Origin: Amycolatopsis bartoniae
GTDB taxonomy: Bacteria; Actinomycetota; Actinomycetes; Mycobacteriales; Pseudonocardiaceae
Assembly (NCBI RefSeq): GCF_014191255.1
Contig: NZ_JACHWH010000004.1
Location: forward strand, 361,001-425,000
DNA length: 64,000 nucleotides
Direction of reading: 5' to 3'
Of this stretch, positions 1 to 8,502 are shown piece after piece. Made by a program: the position numbers and the translations under genes. Below the pieces are notes generated by a model. It searched no databases and was not told the DNA's origin. It was given only the letters and a program-made list of their open reading frames with translations. Within the stretch, counting starts at the first letter, position 1, and each line of letters starts with the position of its first letter.

Positions 1-55
1 GTGCTCGGACTCGGTGATTTCGTACGGCAGGGAGCTGACCGCGCGCAAGTTCTAG
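1..55 (+). CDS. C-terminal tail of a gene entering from the left
   Basis: Reading in frame from base 2, the codons give a short tail ending ...GRELTARKF and a TAG stop at 53-55. The rest lies outside the window, so no function can be given. The gene converges with the minus-strand ATP-grasp gene that ends at 126. The 70 bases between them show no strong hairpin. Other frames here are also open or nearly so, hence the low confidence. Confidence 0.35.
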   Translation, partial: CSDSVISYGRELTARKF

Positions 56-125
56 TCCTCCTCTGTGTCTTGCGGGACACCCGCACCCGATCGGCCTCGA
101 TGACCGGCTTCGCCATTATCGGTCA

Positions 126-1418
126 TCAGGCCTCTTGGACGTCCTCGAACTCGAAGTGCAGCGAATCGATGGTCCGCTGGTACTTCTCCTTCAGTTCCGC
201 TTCGCTGTCCGCGCCGACGTAGACGAAGGCCAGCTCGTAGCTGTAGCTGTCCTGGGCGTCCATATCGGACAGTCGCTGGCCCTCCTGCGGCACGAGGTCC
301 ACGACCACACCCGGGATGTCCCGCTGGATCCGCTCGATCTCCTCGTCGGTCGGCAGCCTGCGCACGATCCCGTCGGTGAACCGGCGGTGGTACCACTTCG
401 CGCCGATCCGGTACTCGCCCTTCCCGTGCGGCATGTCCGGCCGGTTGCCCAGGCCCAGCTGCACCATGCAGTGGTGGTTGGGCACGCCGTCGACGAACTC
501 GAACATCTCCGCGTGCGACTGCGAGTGCCGCGCGTTGATCTCCAGCACGTTCACCTCGCCCGTGTCGGGGCGGGCGAAGAACTCGATGGAGAACGTCGAG
601 TTGTCGAGGCCCAGCTGCTTGATGACCTTCTTCGACACCTCGATCATCTGCCGCACCACCGGTTCCGGCAGCTGCGAGGGGTACTGGTGGCGCAGGAACG
701 ACGAGCTGTCGGGGTAGTTGATCGAGTCGAGCGCGCCGTTGACGACGACCTCGCCGTTGTAGACGTAACCCTCGGTCGCGGCCTGTTCACCCGTCAGCGA
801 CTCCTCGGCGAGGCACGCGAGCGCGCCCGCGTCGGCCACCTCCGGCGGCAGCTGCAGCTCCGGCGCGTGGTCGAGCACGTACTGGAACGGTTTGCCGACG
901 CGCCCGATGCCGTCCCGGATCTCCGCCACCGCGTCGGCGAAGTCGTCCTCGTTCTTGGCCTGGAACGCCAGTTCCGAGGAGAACGACTTGACGGGCTTGA
1001 GCCACATGGGGAACGACAGGTCGGCGGGCGGTTTCTCGTCGCCGTCGAGGTCGACGAGCGCGAACTTCGGCAGGTTGTCGATCACCTTCGCCTGTTCGAG
1101 GCGGCTCCAGTACTTGTGCTCGGCCTTGATGACGCCTTCCAGGTTGGGGTGCGGCACGCCGTAGCGCTTGCCCAGGATCGGCACGATCGACGTGGACGGG
1201 AAGTCCCAGTAGCCCACGATCGCGTCGATGTTCCCGTCGAAGGCGTCCAGCTGCCGGACCGCCTTGTCGATCAGGTCGGCGATGGGGATTTCGCCTTCCT
1301 GGATCTCGGGCACGGTGAGCAGCGTGTGGTACCGGTAGTTCTCGGCTCCGGGCACCCGCTGCAGGGTTCTCAGGTTGTTCTCGTCCAGTCCTACGACGAA
1401 AATGTTCTTGGTAGTCAC
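126..1418 (-). CDS. ATP-grasp domain protein, carboxylate-amine ligase type
   Basis: A 430-residue cytosolic enzyme of the ATP-grasp fold, which activates a carboxylate as acyl phosphate and joins it to an amine or thiol. The ATP-binding lysine region is visible as WLKPVKSF near residue 150, and the metal-binding segment VLEINARHSQSH near 315 carries the Glu and Asn expected to hold magnesium. The N-terminal part (VTTKNIFVVG, then YWDFPS and GVPHPN) looks like the pre-ATP-grasp fold. The GTG start at 1418 was chosen because the open frame further upstream reads across the divergent LigD-like gene in low-complexity sequence. The substrate cannot be told from sequence. Divergent from 1485, with 66 bp between. 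Confidence 0.85.
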   Translation of the reverse strand: MTTKNIFVVGLDENNLRTLQRVPGAENYRYHTLLTVPEIQEGEIPIADLIDKAVRQLDAFDGNIDAIVGYWDFPSTSIVPILGKRYGVPHPNLEGVIKAEHKYWSRLEQAKVIDNLPKFALVDLDGDEKPPADLSFPMWLKPVKSFSSELAFQAKNEDDFADAVAEIRDGIGRVGKPFQYVLDHAPELQLPPEVADAGALACLAEESLTGEQAATEGYVYNGEVVVNGALDSINYPDSSSFLRHQYPSQLPEPVVRQMIEVSKKVIKQLGLDNSTFSIEFFARPDTGEVNVLEINARHSQSHAEMFEFVDGVPNHHCMVQLGLGNRPDMPHGKGEYRIGAKWYHRRFTDGIVRRLPTDEEIERIQRDIPGVVVDLVPQEGQRLSDMDAQDSYSYELAFVYVGADSEAELKEKYQRTIDSLHFEFEDVQEA

Positions 1419-1471
1419 GCGACTTCGGGTCCCCGGGGGTGATCGCGGGTAAACCAACCCCCCGTCTGGGT

Positions 1472-1477
1472 TAGGGT
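1472..1477 (+). promoter_or_regulatory. Leaderless -10 element TAGGGT
   Basis: TAGGGT lies 7 nt before the GTG at 1485 with no Shine-Dalgarno between. The same spacing recurs before several other genes here, so transcription probably begins at or next to the start codon. Confidence 0.5.
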
Positions 1478-1484
1478 GCTGGGC

Positions 1485-2570
1485 GTGGCGGATTTGAGCG
1501 AGTACCGGCGGAAACGGGATCCGAAGCGGACTCCCGAGCCGGTGCCTGCCGAGGAGGCGCTGCCGAAGGGCGACGACGACACGTTCGTCATCCAGGAGCA
1601 CCACGCCCGCCGCCTGCACTGGGACGTGCGTTTCGAGCGCGAGGGGGTGCTCGTTTCCTGGGCGGTGCCGAAGGGTCTGCCCCCGTTGCCGGACACGCCG
1701 CGCCTCGCCGTGCACACCGAGGACCACCCGTTGGAGTACTCGACCTTCGAGGGCACGATTCCCGCGGGCGAGTACGGCGGCGGCGTGATGAAGATCTGGG
1801 ACCGCGGCTTCTACGAGACGCTGCACTGGGGCGACCACAAGGTCGAGGTGGTCCTGCACGGCTCGCGGGTCAGGGGCAAGTACCTGTTCGTCAACCGGCA
1901 TTCCCAGGAGGAACAACGGGACTGGATCGTCCGACGGCTGGATCCCCCGCAGCGCAAGGATTTCGCGGAGCTGCCGGAGTTCGTGCAACCGATGGTGCCG
2001 CGTAAGGGAAATCTCCCCGCCGATGACGCGGAGTGGGCGTACGAGTTCCTCTGGGCGGGGGAGCGCGCGCAGGCCCGGGTGGAGGGCGGGCGGCTGGAGC
2101 TGCGGGACGCCGACGGGCACGAGATCACGGAGCTGTACCCGGAGCTGAAGGGACTCGGCGAGGAGCTGGGCTCGACGGAGGTGCTGCTCGACGGCGAGCT
2201 GATCGCGATGGAGGACGGCCGCCCGAGCCCCGCGGCGCTGAGCAGGCGTGCGGAGGCCGCGGACGCCCGCGCGGCGAAGCGCCTCGTGACCCGCACGCCG
2301 GTGCTGTACCTGCCGTTCGACGTGCTTCACCTGGACGGCCGGTCGCAGCTCGACCAGCCGTACTCCCGCCGCCGCCAGCGGCTGCGAAAACTCACCCTGG
2401 AGGGGGAGAGCTGGCGCGTTCCGCAACACTACGTGGGCGGCGGAGAGGACGTCCTCGCGGCGGCGCTCGACAACGGCCTGACGGGCATCACGGCGAAACG
2501 CCTGGACTCGCCGTACGAGCCAGGCAAGCGCAGCGTGAACTGGCGAGTGGTGACCCGCAAGGGGCGGTGA
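1485..2570 (+). CDS. LigD-like protein: 3'-phosphoesterase domain plus inactive-looking ligase domain
   Basis: 361 residues. Residues about 20-165 form a LigD-type 3'-phosphoesterase (PE) domain, seen in HHARRLHWDVRFE and in GTIPAGEYGGG. PE domains trim 3' ends during non-homologous end joining. Residues about 170-361 resemble the adenylation domain of ATP-dependent DNA ligases, with LYLPFDVLHLDG, LLDGELIAMEDG and TAKRLDSPYEPGKRS in order. The motif that should be KxDG, carrying the AMP-accepting lysine, reads LWAG at about residue 188, so nucleotidyl transfer by the usual route looks impossible. The OB-fold C-terminus of active ligases is also missing. It may be a PE enzyme with a DNA- or protein-binding pseudo-ligase. 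A GTG at 1476 is an alternative start. Confidence 0.85.
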   Translation: MADLSEYRRKRDPKRTPEPVPAEEALPKGDDDTFVIQEHHARRLHWDVRFEREGVLVSWAVPKGLPPLPDTPRLAVHTEDHPLEYSTFEGTIPAGEYGGGVMKIWDRGFYETLHWGDHKVEVVLHGSRVRGKYLFVNRHSQEEQRDWIVRRLDPPQRKDFAELPEFVQPMVPRKGNLPADDAEWAYEFLWAGERAQARVEGGRLELRDADGHEITELYPELKGLGEELGSTEVLLDGELIAMEDGRPSPAALSRRAEAADARAAKRLVTRTPVLYLPFDVLHLDGRSQLDQPYSRRRQRLRKLTLEGESWRVPQHYVGGGEDVLAAALDNGLTGITAKRLDSPYEPGKRSVNWRVVTRKGR

Positions 2571-2728
2571 TTCGCGCCTTTCGGACACGGGGGCCGGGTC
2601 GGAGGCGATGCGCACTCGTGCCAACCGCCGTGGGCGCGCCAGGCCGGGGGCGCTCCGGCCCCGCCCCCGCCACCCTGGCCCCGCCCCCGGCCAGGTTTCA
2701 CCCGCACGGGCGTGGGCACCCGGGGGCC

Positions 2729-4207
2729 ATGCAGCTGCCCGACCCCCTCTCGCTGTGGGTGGACACCGCACCGGCGCCCGAGCGCGCCGCCCGGCCGTTG
2801 CCCACCGAGGTCGACGTCGTCGTCATCGGGGCCGGCATCGCGGGACTCACCACCGCCTACGCGCTCGCCAACGCGGGCCGCTCGGTGCTCGTCGCCGAGG
2901 CCGGGCAGGTCGCGGGCGGTGTCTCCGGGCACACGACCGCCAAGGTCACCGCCCAGCACGCGCTCAAGTACGCCTCCCTCAAGTCCCGCAAGGGCCTCGC
3001 CGGCGCCCAGCAGTACGCCCGCAGCCAGCTCGACGCCATCGACTGGATAGAGCGCACCGCCGCCGAGCTGAACCTCGACTGCGACTTCGAGCGCCGCGAC
3101 AGTTTCGTCTACTCGACGAAGGACAAGCAGGTCGGCAAGCTCAAGGAAGAGGCCGACGCGGCCCAGGAGGCCGGCCTGCCCGCGAGCTTCGTGTCCGACG
3201 TCGAGCTGCCCATTACCGTCGCGGGCGCCGTCCGCGTCGCGAACCAGGCCCAGTTCCATCCGCGCAAGTGGCTGCTCGGCCTGGCCGCCGCGATCGAGGG
3301 CCTCGGCGGCACGATCATCGAGCAGGCCCGTGTGCAGCGCGTGGACGAGCGCCCCGTCCCGACGGTCCACGTCCGCGGCGACCAGGTCCGCGCCCAGGAC
3401 GTCGTGATCGCCACGCACTACCCGATCCTCGACCGCGGACTGTACTTCGCCCGGCTGGAGCCGACGCGCGACCTCGTGGTGACGGGGGAGGGCGACGCGC
3501 CGGACGGCATGTACCTCGACGCCGACACCCACCACTCCGTGCGCGGCTACGACGGGCTGCTGATCGTCGGTGGCGAGCACTACCGCACCGGCGAGCACGT
3601 GGACGTCGAGGAGCGCTACCAGCGCCTCTCGGAAGTCGCGGCGACGTTCGGCGTCAAGAAGGTCACGCACCGCTGGTCGGCGCACGACATGTCCACATTG
3701 GACGGAGTGCCGTACGTCGGCCGCTACCACCTCGGCACCCGCCACCTGTGGGTCGCCACCGGCTTCGGCCAGTGGGGGATGACCGGCGGCACCGCCGCGG
3801 GACTGTTGCTGGACAAGGAGATCCGCGGTGAAGGCAGCCCTTATGCCGGGCTGTACGACCCCAACCGCTTCGACCTGCGCTCCGGCCTGAAGCTGGCGGA
3901 GAACAACGGCCAGGTCACCAAACACCTGGTGGGCGACCACGTGCGCGCGACCGTCGGCTCCGGCGAGCTGCCCAGCGTCGGCGAGGGCAAGGTGGTCCGC
4001 CGCGGCACGCAGTTCGTCGCCACCTACCGCGCCGACGACGGCAACGTGCGCAGTGTCAACGCCCGCTGCACGCACCTGGGCTGCCTGGTGGCCTTCAACA
4101 ACGCCGAGAAAACCTGGGACTGCCCATGTCACGGATCGCGGTTCGGCACGGACGGCTCGGTCATCCAGGGTCCGGCGACCCGGGACTTGCCACCCGTCGC
4201 GGACTGA
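2729..4207 (+). CDS. FAD-dependent oxidoreductase with C-terminal Rieske domain
   Basis: 492 residues. The N-terminal two thirds are a DAO-type FAD oxidoreductase with the dinucleotide motif VVVIGAGIAGL near residue 35. The C-terminus is a Rieske 2Fe-2S domain with CTHLGC near 446 and CPCHGSRFG near 464, the two Cys/His pairs that ligate the cluster. Such fusions pass electrons between a flavin amine or alcohol dehydrogenase and an iron-sulfur centre; the substrate is unknown. The ATG at 2729 follows GGGGGCC and begins directly before the FAD domain; the much longer open frame upstream overlaps the LigD-like gene and is not used. Its last 82 bp overlap the next gene. Confidence 0.9.
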   Translation: MQLPDPLSLWVDTAPAPERAARPLPTEVDVVVIGAGIAGLTTAYALANAGRSVLVAEAGQVAGGVSGHTTAKVTAQHALKYASLKSRKGLAGAQQYARSQLDAIDWIERTAAELNLDCDFERRDSFVYSTKDKQVGKLKEEADAAQEAGLPASFVSDVELPITVAGAVRVANQAQFHPRKWLLGLAAAIEGLGGTIIEQARVQRVDERPVPTVHVRGDQVRAQDVVIATHYPILDRGLYFARLEPTRDLVVTGEGDAPDGMYLDADTHHSVRGYDGLLIVGGEHYRTGEHVDVEERYQRLSEVAATFGVKKVTHRWSAHDMSTLDGVPYVGRYHLGTRHLWVATGFGQWGMTGGTAAGLLLDKEIRGEGSPYAGLYDPNRFDLRSGLKLAENNGQVTKHLVGDHVRATVGSGELPSVGEGKVVRRGTQFVATYRADDGNVRSVNARCTHLGCLVAFNNAEKTWDCPCHGSRFGTDGSVIQGPATRDLPPVAD

Positions 4208-5277
4208 CCCTCGGCGTCGAGGAGGAGTTCCTGCTCCTCGACCCGGCCACGGGCGCGACGGTGCCGCGTGCGGCCCGCGTGCTCGACGGGCAGCCACCGC
4301 TGCCGGACGGCGCCAGCCTGCAACGGGAACTGCGCGCCACCCAGGTCGAAGCCGCGACCGGGATCTGCACGGACGCGGCAGGCCTGCGCGAGCACCTCGC
4401 CCGCGGCCGGCGCTTCCTGCGTGAGGCGGCGAGCCTGCACGGTGCCGCCATCGCCGCGTCGGGCACCGCCGTCCTGTCCGGGCCCGCGACGCTCGGCGGC
4501 AACGACGGCCGGTTCGGCGAGATCGACGAGCTCTACCGCGGCATGGTCGCCGACTACGAGGCGTGCGGCTGCCACGTGCACGTCGGTGTGCCGGACCGGG
4601 AAACCGCCGTCGCCGTCGTGAACCACCTGCGGCCGTGGCTGCCGGTGCTGCTCGCGCTGTCGGTCAACTCCCCGTTCGACCACGGCCGCGACACCGGCTA
4701 CGGCAGCTGGCGGATCGTGCAGCAGTCGCGGTTCCCCGGCGCCGGAATTCCGCCGTACTTCGCCGATCTCACCGCGTACGACGCGGAGGTCGGGCGGCTC
4801 GTCGACTGCGGTGCGCTGGTGGACGAGTCGATGTCGTTCTGGCTGGTCCGCCCGTCGAAGCGGTTGCCGACGATCGAGTTCCGCGTCGCCGACACGGCAC
4901 TGACCGTCGACGAGGCGGTGCTGCAGGCGTTGTTGTCGCGCGCGCTCGTGCGGCGGGCGCTCGCCGACGTCGAGCGCGGGGTGCCGGCGCCGCGGCTGTC
5001 CGCGCAGGTGGCCGCGGCGGCGGTGTGGACGGCGGCCCGCGACGGACTGGAGGGCGCCGCGGTCGACCCGATCCTGGTTCGGCAGGTGCCCGCGTCCCAG
5101 CGGGTCGACGCCCTCCTCGAACACGTGGGTGAGGCGCTGGCGGAGACCGGCGACCTGGAGTTCGTGCGGGGGCAGGTGGACCGGCTCCTGCACGGGGGCA
5201 CGGGCGCGCACCGGCAGCGGCACGCCGTGGCCGCCGGGCTGCCCGCGCTCCTCACAATGCTGACCGCGCAGGCGTAG
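4126..5277 (+). CDS. YbdK-type carboxylate-amine ligase (glutamate-cysteine ligase GCS2 family)
   Basis: Up to 383 residues. The family signature is clear: LGVEEEFLLLD at the start of the fold, CGCHVHVGV, and RPSKRLPTIEFRVADT near the end. Members catalyse ATP-dependent gamma-glutamylcysteine-type ligation in vitro; the physiological substrate in actinobacteria is unsettled. The only ATG is at 4126, inside the preceding gene, and adds about 26 residues that do not look like the family. No ATG, GTG or TTG occurs in frame between it and LTLGVEEEF; a CTG at 4204 overlapping the upstream TGA would give the usual N-terminus. The true start is therefore uncertain. A second YbdK relative lies at 11024-12160. 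Confidence 0.85.
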   Translation: MSRIAVRHGRLGHPGSGDPGLATRRGLTLGVEEEFLLLDPATGATVPRAARVLDGQPPLPDGASLQRELRATQVEAATGICTDAAGLREHLARGRRFLREAASLHGAAIAASGTAVLSGPATLGGNDGRFGEIDELYRGMVADYEACGCHVHVGVPDRETAVAVVNHLRPWLPVLLALSVNSPFDHGRDTGYGSWRIVQQSRFPGAGIPPYFADLTAYDAEVGRLVDCGALVDESMSFWLVRPSKRLPTIEFRVADTALTVDEAVLQALLSRALVRRALADVERGVPAPRLSAQVAAAAVWTAARDGLEGAAVDPILVRQVPASQRVDALLEHVGEALAETGDLEFVRGQVDRLLHGGTGAHRQRHAVAAGLPALLTMLTAQA

Positions 5278-5294
5278 TAGCAGGACAACGCGGG

Positions 5295-5300
5295 TATTCA
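5295..5300 (+). promoter_or_regulatory. Leaderless -10 element TATTCA
   Basis: TATTCA ends 6 nt before the ATG at 5307, and no ribosome-binding site is present. This is a weaker match than the TAGGGT examples in the window. Confidence 0.35.
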
Positions 5301-5306
5301 CCCGTT

Positions 5307-6290
5307 ATGACGACTGCTGTTGCGGTACTGCCGGACGCGCGCGGCCCGCTGTCCGAGGCCGTGCTGGACTCGCTGCGCCACGACGAGCGCGGCGACTTCC
5401 CCGAGCTGCGGGAGGTCGGGGACGCCGATCCGTTCGGCGAGGACCTCCAGCTGGCGCTGCACGTGTGCTACGAGCTGCACTACCAGGGCTTTCCCGGCGT
5501 GGACCCGGACTGGGAGTGGGACCCGGAGCTGCTGCGCCTGCGTGGCGCGATGGAGCGGGTGTTCCTGGCCGGGCTGCGGGCGGCGGTCGCGGGCGGCGAC
5601 GACGTCCAGGGCGAGCTCGACGAGCTGCTCGTCGAACCCGTCGACGGCACGGGGGTCAGCCACTACCTCGCCGACCGCGGCGAGTGGTGGCAGATGCGGG
5701 AGTACCTGACGCACCGGTCGATCTACCACCTCAAGGAGGCCGACCCGCACGCGTGGGTCATCCCACGGCTGCGGGGCAGGGCGAAGGCCGCGCTGGTGGC
5801 GGTCGAGTTCGACGAGTACGGCGGCGGCCGGGCCGAGCGCGTGCACGCGCAGCTGTACGCGGACCTGCTGGACGCGGCCGGGCTCGACTCGGGCTACCTG
5901 CGGTACCTGGACCAGGCGCCGGGGTGCATGCTCGCGGTGGTCAACCTGATGTCGCTGTTCGGGCTGCACCGGCGGCTGCGCGCCGCGCTCGTGGGTCACT
6001 TCGCGGCCGCGGAGATCACCACCGCGCCGAGCGCGATGCGGATGGAGAAGGCGCTGGACCGCCTCGGCGCCCCGGACGCGTGCAAACTGTTCTACACCGA
6101 GCACATCGAGGCCGACGCCGTGCACGAGCAGGTCATGCGGCACGAGGTGATCGGCGGGCTGCTGGCCGACGAGCCGGAGCTGGCGGAGGACGTGGTGTTC
6201 GGGATCCAGGCCACGAACCTCGTCGAGGCCCGGTTCGCCACGCACGTGCTGTCGGCGTGGCATTCGGGGCAGTCGTCACTGCGGTTCTGA
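5307..6290 (+). CDS. Iron-containing redox enzyme family protein (haem-oxygenase-like fold)
   Basis: 327 residues matching the haem-oxygenase-like diiron oxidase/oxygenase superfamily, all-alpha soluble proteins that bind two irons. Likely metal ligands lie in HVCYELHYQG near residue 52, and in KAALVAVEFDEYGGG followed by ERVHAQLYADLL near 155-190, which reproduce the spaced Glu/His helices of the family. The substrate is unknown; relatives cleave fatty acids or modify amino acids, and many are uncharacterised. Transcribed alone, with a strong terminator immediately after the stop. The start at ATG 5307 agrees with the leaderless -10 element. Confidence 0.75.
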   Translation: MTTAVAVLPDARGPLSEAVLDSLRHDERGDFPELREVGDADPFGEDLQLALHVCYELHYQGFPGVDPDWEWDPELLRLRGAMERVFLAGLRAAVAGGDDVQGELDELLVEPVDGTGVSHYLADRGEWWQMREYLTHRSIYHLKEADPHAWVIPRLRGRAKAALVAVEFDEYGGGRAERVHAQLYADLLDAAGLDSGYLRYLDQAPGCMLAVVNLMSLFGLHRRLRAALVGHFAAAEITTAPSAMRMEKALDRLGAPDACKLFYTEHIEADAVHEQVMRHEVIGGLLADEPELAEDVVFGIQATNLVEARFATHVLSAWHSGQSSLRF

Positions 6291-6297
6291 AAGCGAA

Positions 6298-6324
6298 GGG
6301 GCCTCGCCGATCCGGCGAGGCCCC
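6298..6324. terminator. Bidirectional terminator hairpin
   Basis: GGGGCCTCGCC and GGCGAGGCCCC form a perfect 11-bp stem around a 5-nt loop, followed by TCTTT. It sits between the convergent genes ending at 6290 and 6333. Confidence 0.85.
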
Positions 6325-6332
6325 TCTTTCCG

Positions 6333-6536
6333 TCAGCGGCGGACTTTCCTGCGGTGGCTGGTGTCGCAGAACGGATAGCGCTTGCTCCGGCGGCACGCGC
6401 ACACGGCGACCCGGAACCGGTCCGAGCACACCGTGGTCCCGTCGGGCAGCTCCAGTTCCACCGGCCCGTCGACGAGGATGGGGCCACCCGGTTCGATGGT
6501 CACGCGGCGCGGTTCAGCGTTCGATGCGGTCGGCAC
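6333..6536 (-). CDS. CDGSH iron-sulfur domain protein
   Basis: A 67-residue protein of the CDGSH (mitoNEET-like) family, which binds a redox-active 2Fe-2S cluster through three Cys and one His. The motif is CACRRSKRYPFCDTSH near the C-terminus, with all four ligands present and the CDGSH core written CDTSH. Start at GTG 6536 overlaps the methyltransferase upstream by 23 bp; a GTG at 6503, giving VTIEPGGPILV, is equally reasonable and closer to typical lengths. It is the last gene of a minus-strand operon. Its electron partner is unknown. Confidence 0.85.
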   Translation of the reverse strand: MPTASNAEPRRVTIEPGGPILVDGPVELELPDGTTVCSDRFRVAVCACRRSKRYPFCDTSHRRKVRR

Positions 6537-7164
6537 GGATCACCACCAGCTCCTCGGTCCGCTCGCCCGGCTCGATGAGCCCGGAGCTTTCGAGGTACTC
6601 GACGCGTTCCCGCATCACCGGGCCGAACGGCTCCAGCGCGCGGGCCACGACGGACGACTTCAAACCCTTGTCACGCAGGGATTCCAGGGTCTGGGACACA
6701 CCGCAGAGCGCGGAGTGGACGATGAGCATGGTCCCGTTGGGGGCGAGCAGGTCGGCGGCCCGCTCGCACAGGGTGTCGAGGCACTCGCGCCCGTCGAGCC
6801 CGGCGTCCCAGGCCAGCGCCGCGCCCTGCGCCGGTTCCAGCGACGGGCAGGGCACGTAGGGCGGGTTGGCGGTGATCAGGTCGAACTGGCCCTCCACGGC
6901 GGACAGATCGCCGTGCAGCACGCGGACCGGCAGACCACGCACCCGGGCGTTGAACCGGGCACTCAGCACGGCAGGCAGGTACCGGTCCACTGCGGTCACC
7001 CGCCCGGCACCCTCGCGCGCCGCCGCGATGGCCGCGACGCCCGTCCCGGTGCACAGATCCAAAGCCCGGGCCGAGTGGCCCAGCCGGGCGTCCCGCAACG
7101 CGCTCAACAGCAACCGGGTGTCCGCCTGCGGGCGGTAGACACCGGGCAGTCTCAGCAACCACAC
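6514..7164 (-). CDS. HemK-like class I SAM-dependent methyltransferase
   Basis: About 216 residues with a Rossmann SAM-binding motif ALDLCTGTGVAAIAA near residue 34 and the NPPY catalytic motif (ITANPPYVPCPS) near 98. NPPY methyltransferases modify amide or amino nitrogens of glutamine, adenine or cytosine; short HemK2-like actinobacterial versions often act on unknown protein or small-molecule targets. The start at GTG 7164 is preferred because GGAGG precedes it and it gives the usual VWLLRLPGVYRPQADT N-terminus. An ATG at 7200 overlaps the topoisomerase stop (ATGTTTGA) and could also be used through translational coupling. Confidence 0.85.
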   Translation of the reverse strand: MWLLRLPGVYRPQADTRLLLSALRDARLGHSARALDLCTGTGVAAIAAAREGAGRVTAVDRYLPAVLSARFNARVRGLPVRVLHGDLSAVEGQFDLITANPPYVPCPSLEPAQGAALAWDAGLDGRECLDTLCERAADLLAPNGTMLIVHSALCGVSQTLESLRDKGLKSSVVARALEPFGPVMRERVEYLESSGLIEPGERTEELVVIRADRIER

Positions 7165-7192
7165 TCGAACGTGGTACCTCCAGCAGGAGGGG

Positions 7193-8212
7193 TCAAACAT
7201 GCGGCCGCTTGACGAGCAGCCTGATCACGGCCCGCTCCAGCACTTCGCGGTCCTCGTCCCCGCGGATGCCCGTGTCCCCGAGCCTGCGCAGGGCCCGCTC
7301 GACCGTGGCGCCCTCCTCGTAGGCGGCGACCACCCGCGGATCCACATAGGAGCGCTTCGCGACGGCGGGGGTGTTGCCCAGGTTCTCGGCGACCTCCCGC
7401 ATCACCGCGGCCTGGGTGCGCTGCAGTCCCCGTTTGGACTTGACGGGCCCCGCGGCCGCGAACGCCGCCGCGGCGAGCACCGTCGCGTGCCAGGTCCGCA
7501 GGTCCTTGCCCGTGAACTCCTCGCCCGCGATCTCCTTGAAGCGCTCGTTGATCTGGTCGGCGTGCAGCTCGTGCCACCCCAGCTCGTCCTTGTAGACCAG
7601 CAGCCGGTCCGAACCGGACTCGGTGCGCAGCAGCTTCTTGATGACCTTCGCCAGCTCGGGGTCGGTGATGCTGTGGTTGCGTTCGATGCTGCCCTTGGCG
7701 TTGTAGCAGAAGGTGATTTCGTCACCGCGCACGGCGACGTCGGTCTTGAGCAGCGTGGCCGCGCCCCGGGTCCCGTTGGCCTCGGCGTACTCCTCGCTGC
7801 CGGTGCGGAAGACGCCGCGGTCGAGCATCCGCAGCGCGGCGGCGAGCACGCGTTTCTTGGTCAGCCCGCGTTCGCCGAGGTCGTCGGCGACCTGCTTGCG
7901 CCACGCGGGCAGGCACTTGGCGAGCCGCAGCACGCGGTCGTGCTTGGCCTCGTCGCGCTCGCGGCGCCACTGCTCGTGGTAGAGGTACTGCTTGCGCCCG
8001 GCGTCGTCGATGCCGACGGCCTGGATGTGCCCGTTCGGCCGCGGCGAGATCCAGACCTTGCGCCACGCCGGGGGGATCACCAGGCCCTGTACGCGCTCCA
8101 GCGTCTCCTCGTCCCGCAGCGGCTCGCCTTCGGGCGTGAAGTAGCGGAAGCCCTTTCCGCTCCTGCGGCGCCGGATACCGGGTTTGCCCAGGTCGCTTCT
8201 CGCGAGGCGCAT
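7193..8212 (-). CDS. DNA topoisomerase IB (poxvirus/bacterial type)
   Basis: 339 residues, the usual size for bacterial type IB topoisomerases. These relax supercoils by nicking one strand through a 3'-phosphotyrosine. The nucleophile is the Tyr in RSYVDPRV near residue 288; the preceding catalytic segments KKRVLAAALRMLD, TFCYNAKGS and KDLRTWHATV supply the Arg/Lys/Arg/His pentad. The ATG at 8212 follows the DUF2795 stop by 3 bp, so the two are co-transcribed with the downstream methyltransferase and CDGSH genes. TopIB is an accessory enzyme scattered among bacteria, and this gene does not differ in base composition from its neighbours. Confidence 0.95.
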   Translation of the reverse strand: MRLARSDLGKPGIRRRRSGKGFRYFTPEGEPLRDEETLERVQGLVIPPAWRKVWISPRPNGHIQAVGIDDAGRKQYLYHEQWRRERDEAKHDRVLRLAKCLPAWRKQVADDLGERGLTKKRVLAAALRMLDRGVFRTGSEEYAEANGTRGAATLLKTDVAVRGDEITFCYNAKGSIERNHSITDPELAKVIKKLLRTESGSDRLLVYKDELGWHELHADQINERFKEIAGEEFTGKDLRTWHATVLAAAAFAAAGPVKSKRGLQRTQAAVMREVAENLGNTPAVAKRSYVDPRVVAAYEEGATVERALRRLGDTGIRGDEDREVLERAVIRLLVKRPHV

Positions 8213-8215
8213 GCG

Positions 8216-8410
8216 TCAGCCGGCTTCGGTCAGCGCGTGCGCCACCGCGTCGAGGTTCGGGTACGAGTCGTCGGGCAGGCAGCCGAGATGGCCGAGGGTG
8301 GCGTCGTCGGCGCCGTTCGCGGCCGCCTTCCGCAGCAGTTCGGCACGGTCGCACGGAAAGTCCACTTCGGACAGCAGCGTGCGGAGCCGGTCCTCCTCGG
8401 GCAACGTCAT
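8216..8410 (-). CDS. DUF2795 domain protein
   Basis: A 64-residue acidic, helical protein resembling the DUF2795 family (PCDRAELLRKAAANGA, then LGCLPDDSYPNLDAV). Function is unknown; these small actinobacterial proteins often sit near stress or DNA-related genes. It is the first gene of the operon that continues with topoisomerase IB. The ATG at 8410 lacks a clear Shine-Dalgarno. Confidence 0.8.
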   Translation of the reverse strand: MTLPEEDRLRTLLSEVDFPCDRAELLRKAAANGADDATLGHLGCLPDDSYPNLDAVAHALTEAG

Positions 8411-8502
8411 GTGTCCCAGATACCCCGTGTCCGCAGGGGCAAACCGGGTGGTCAGCGCCGAGCCGGGGAAATAAAACCCCGGCCCACGGGGTTGGCCCCG
8501 TC

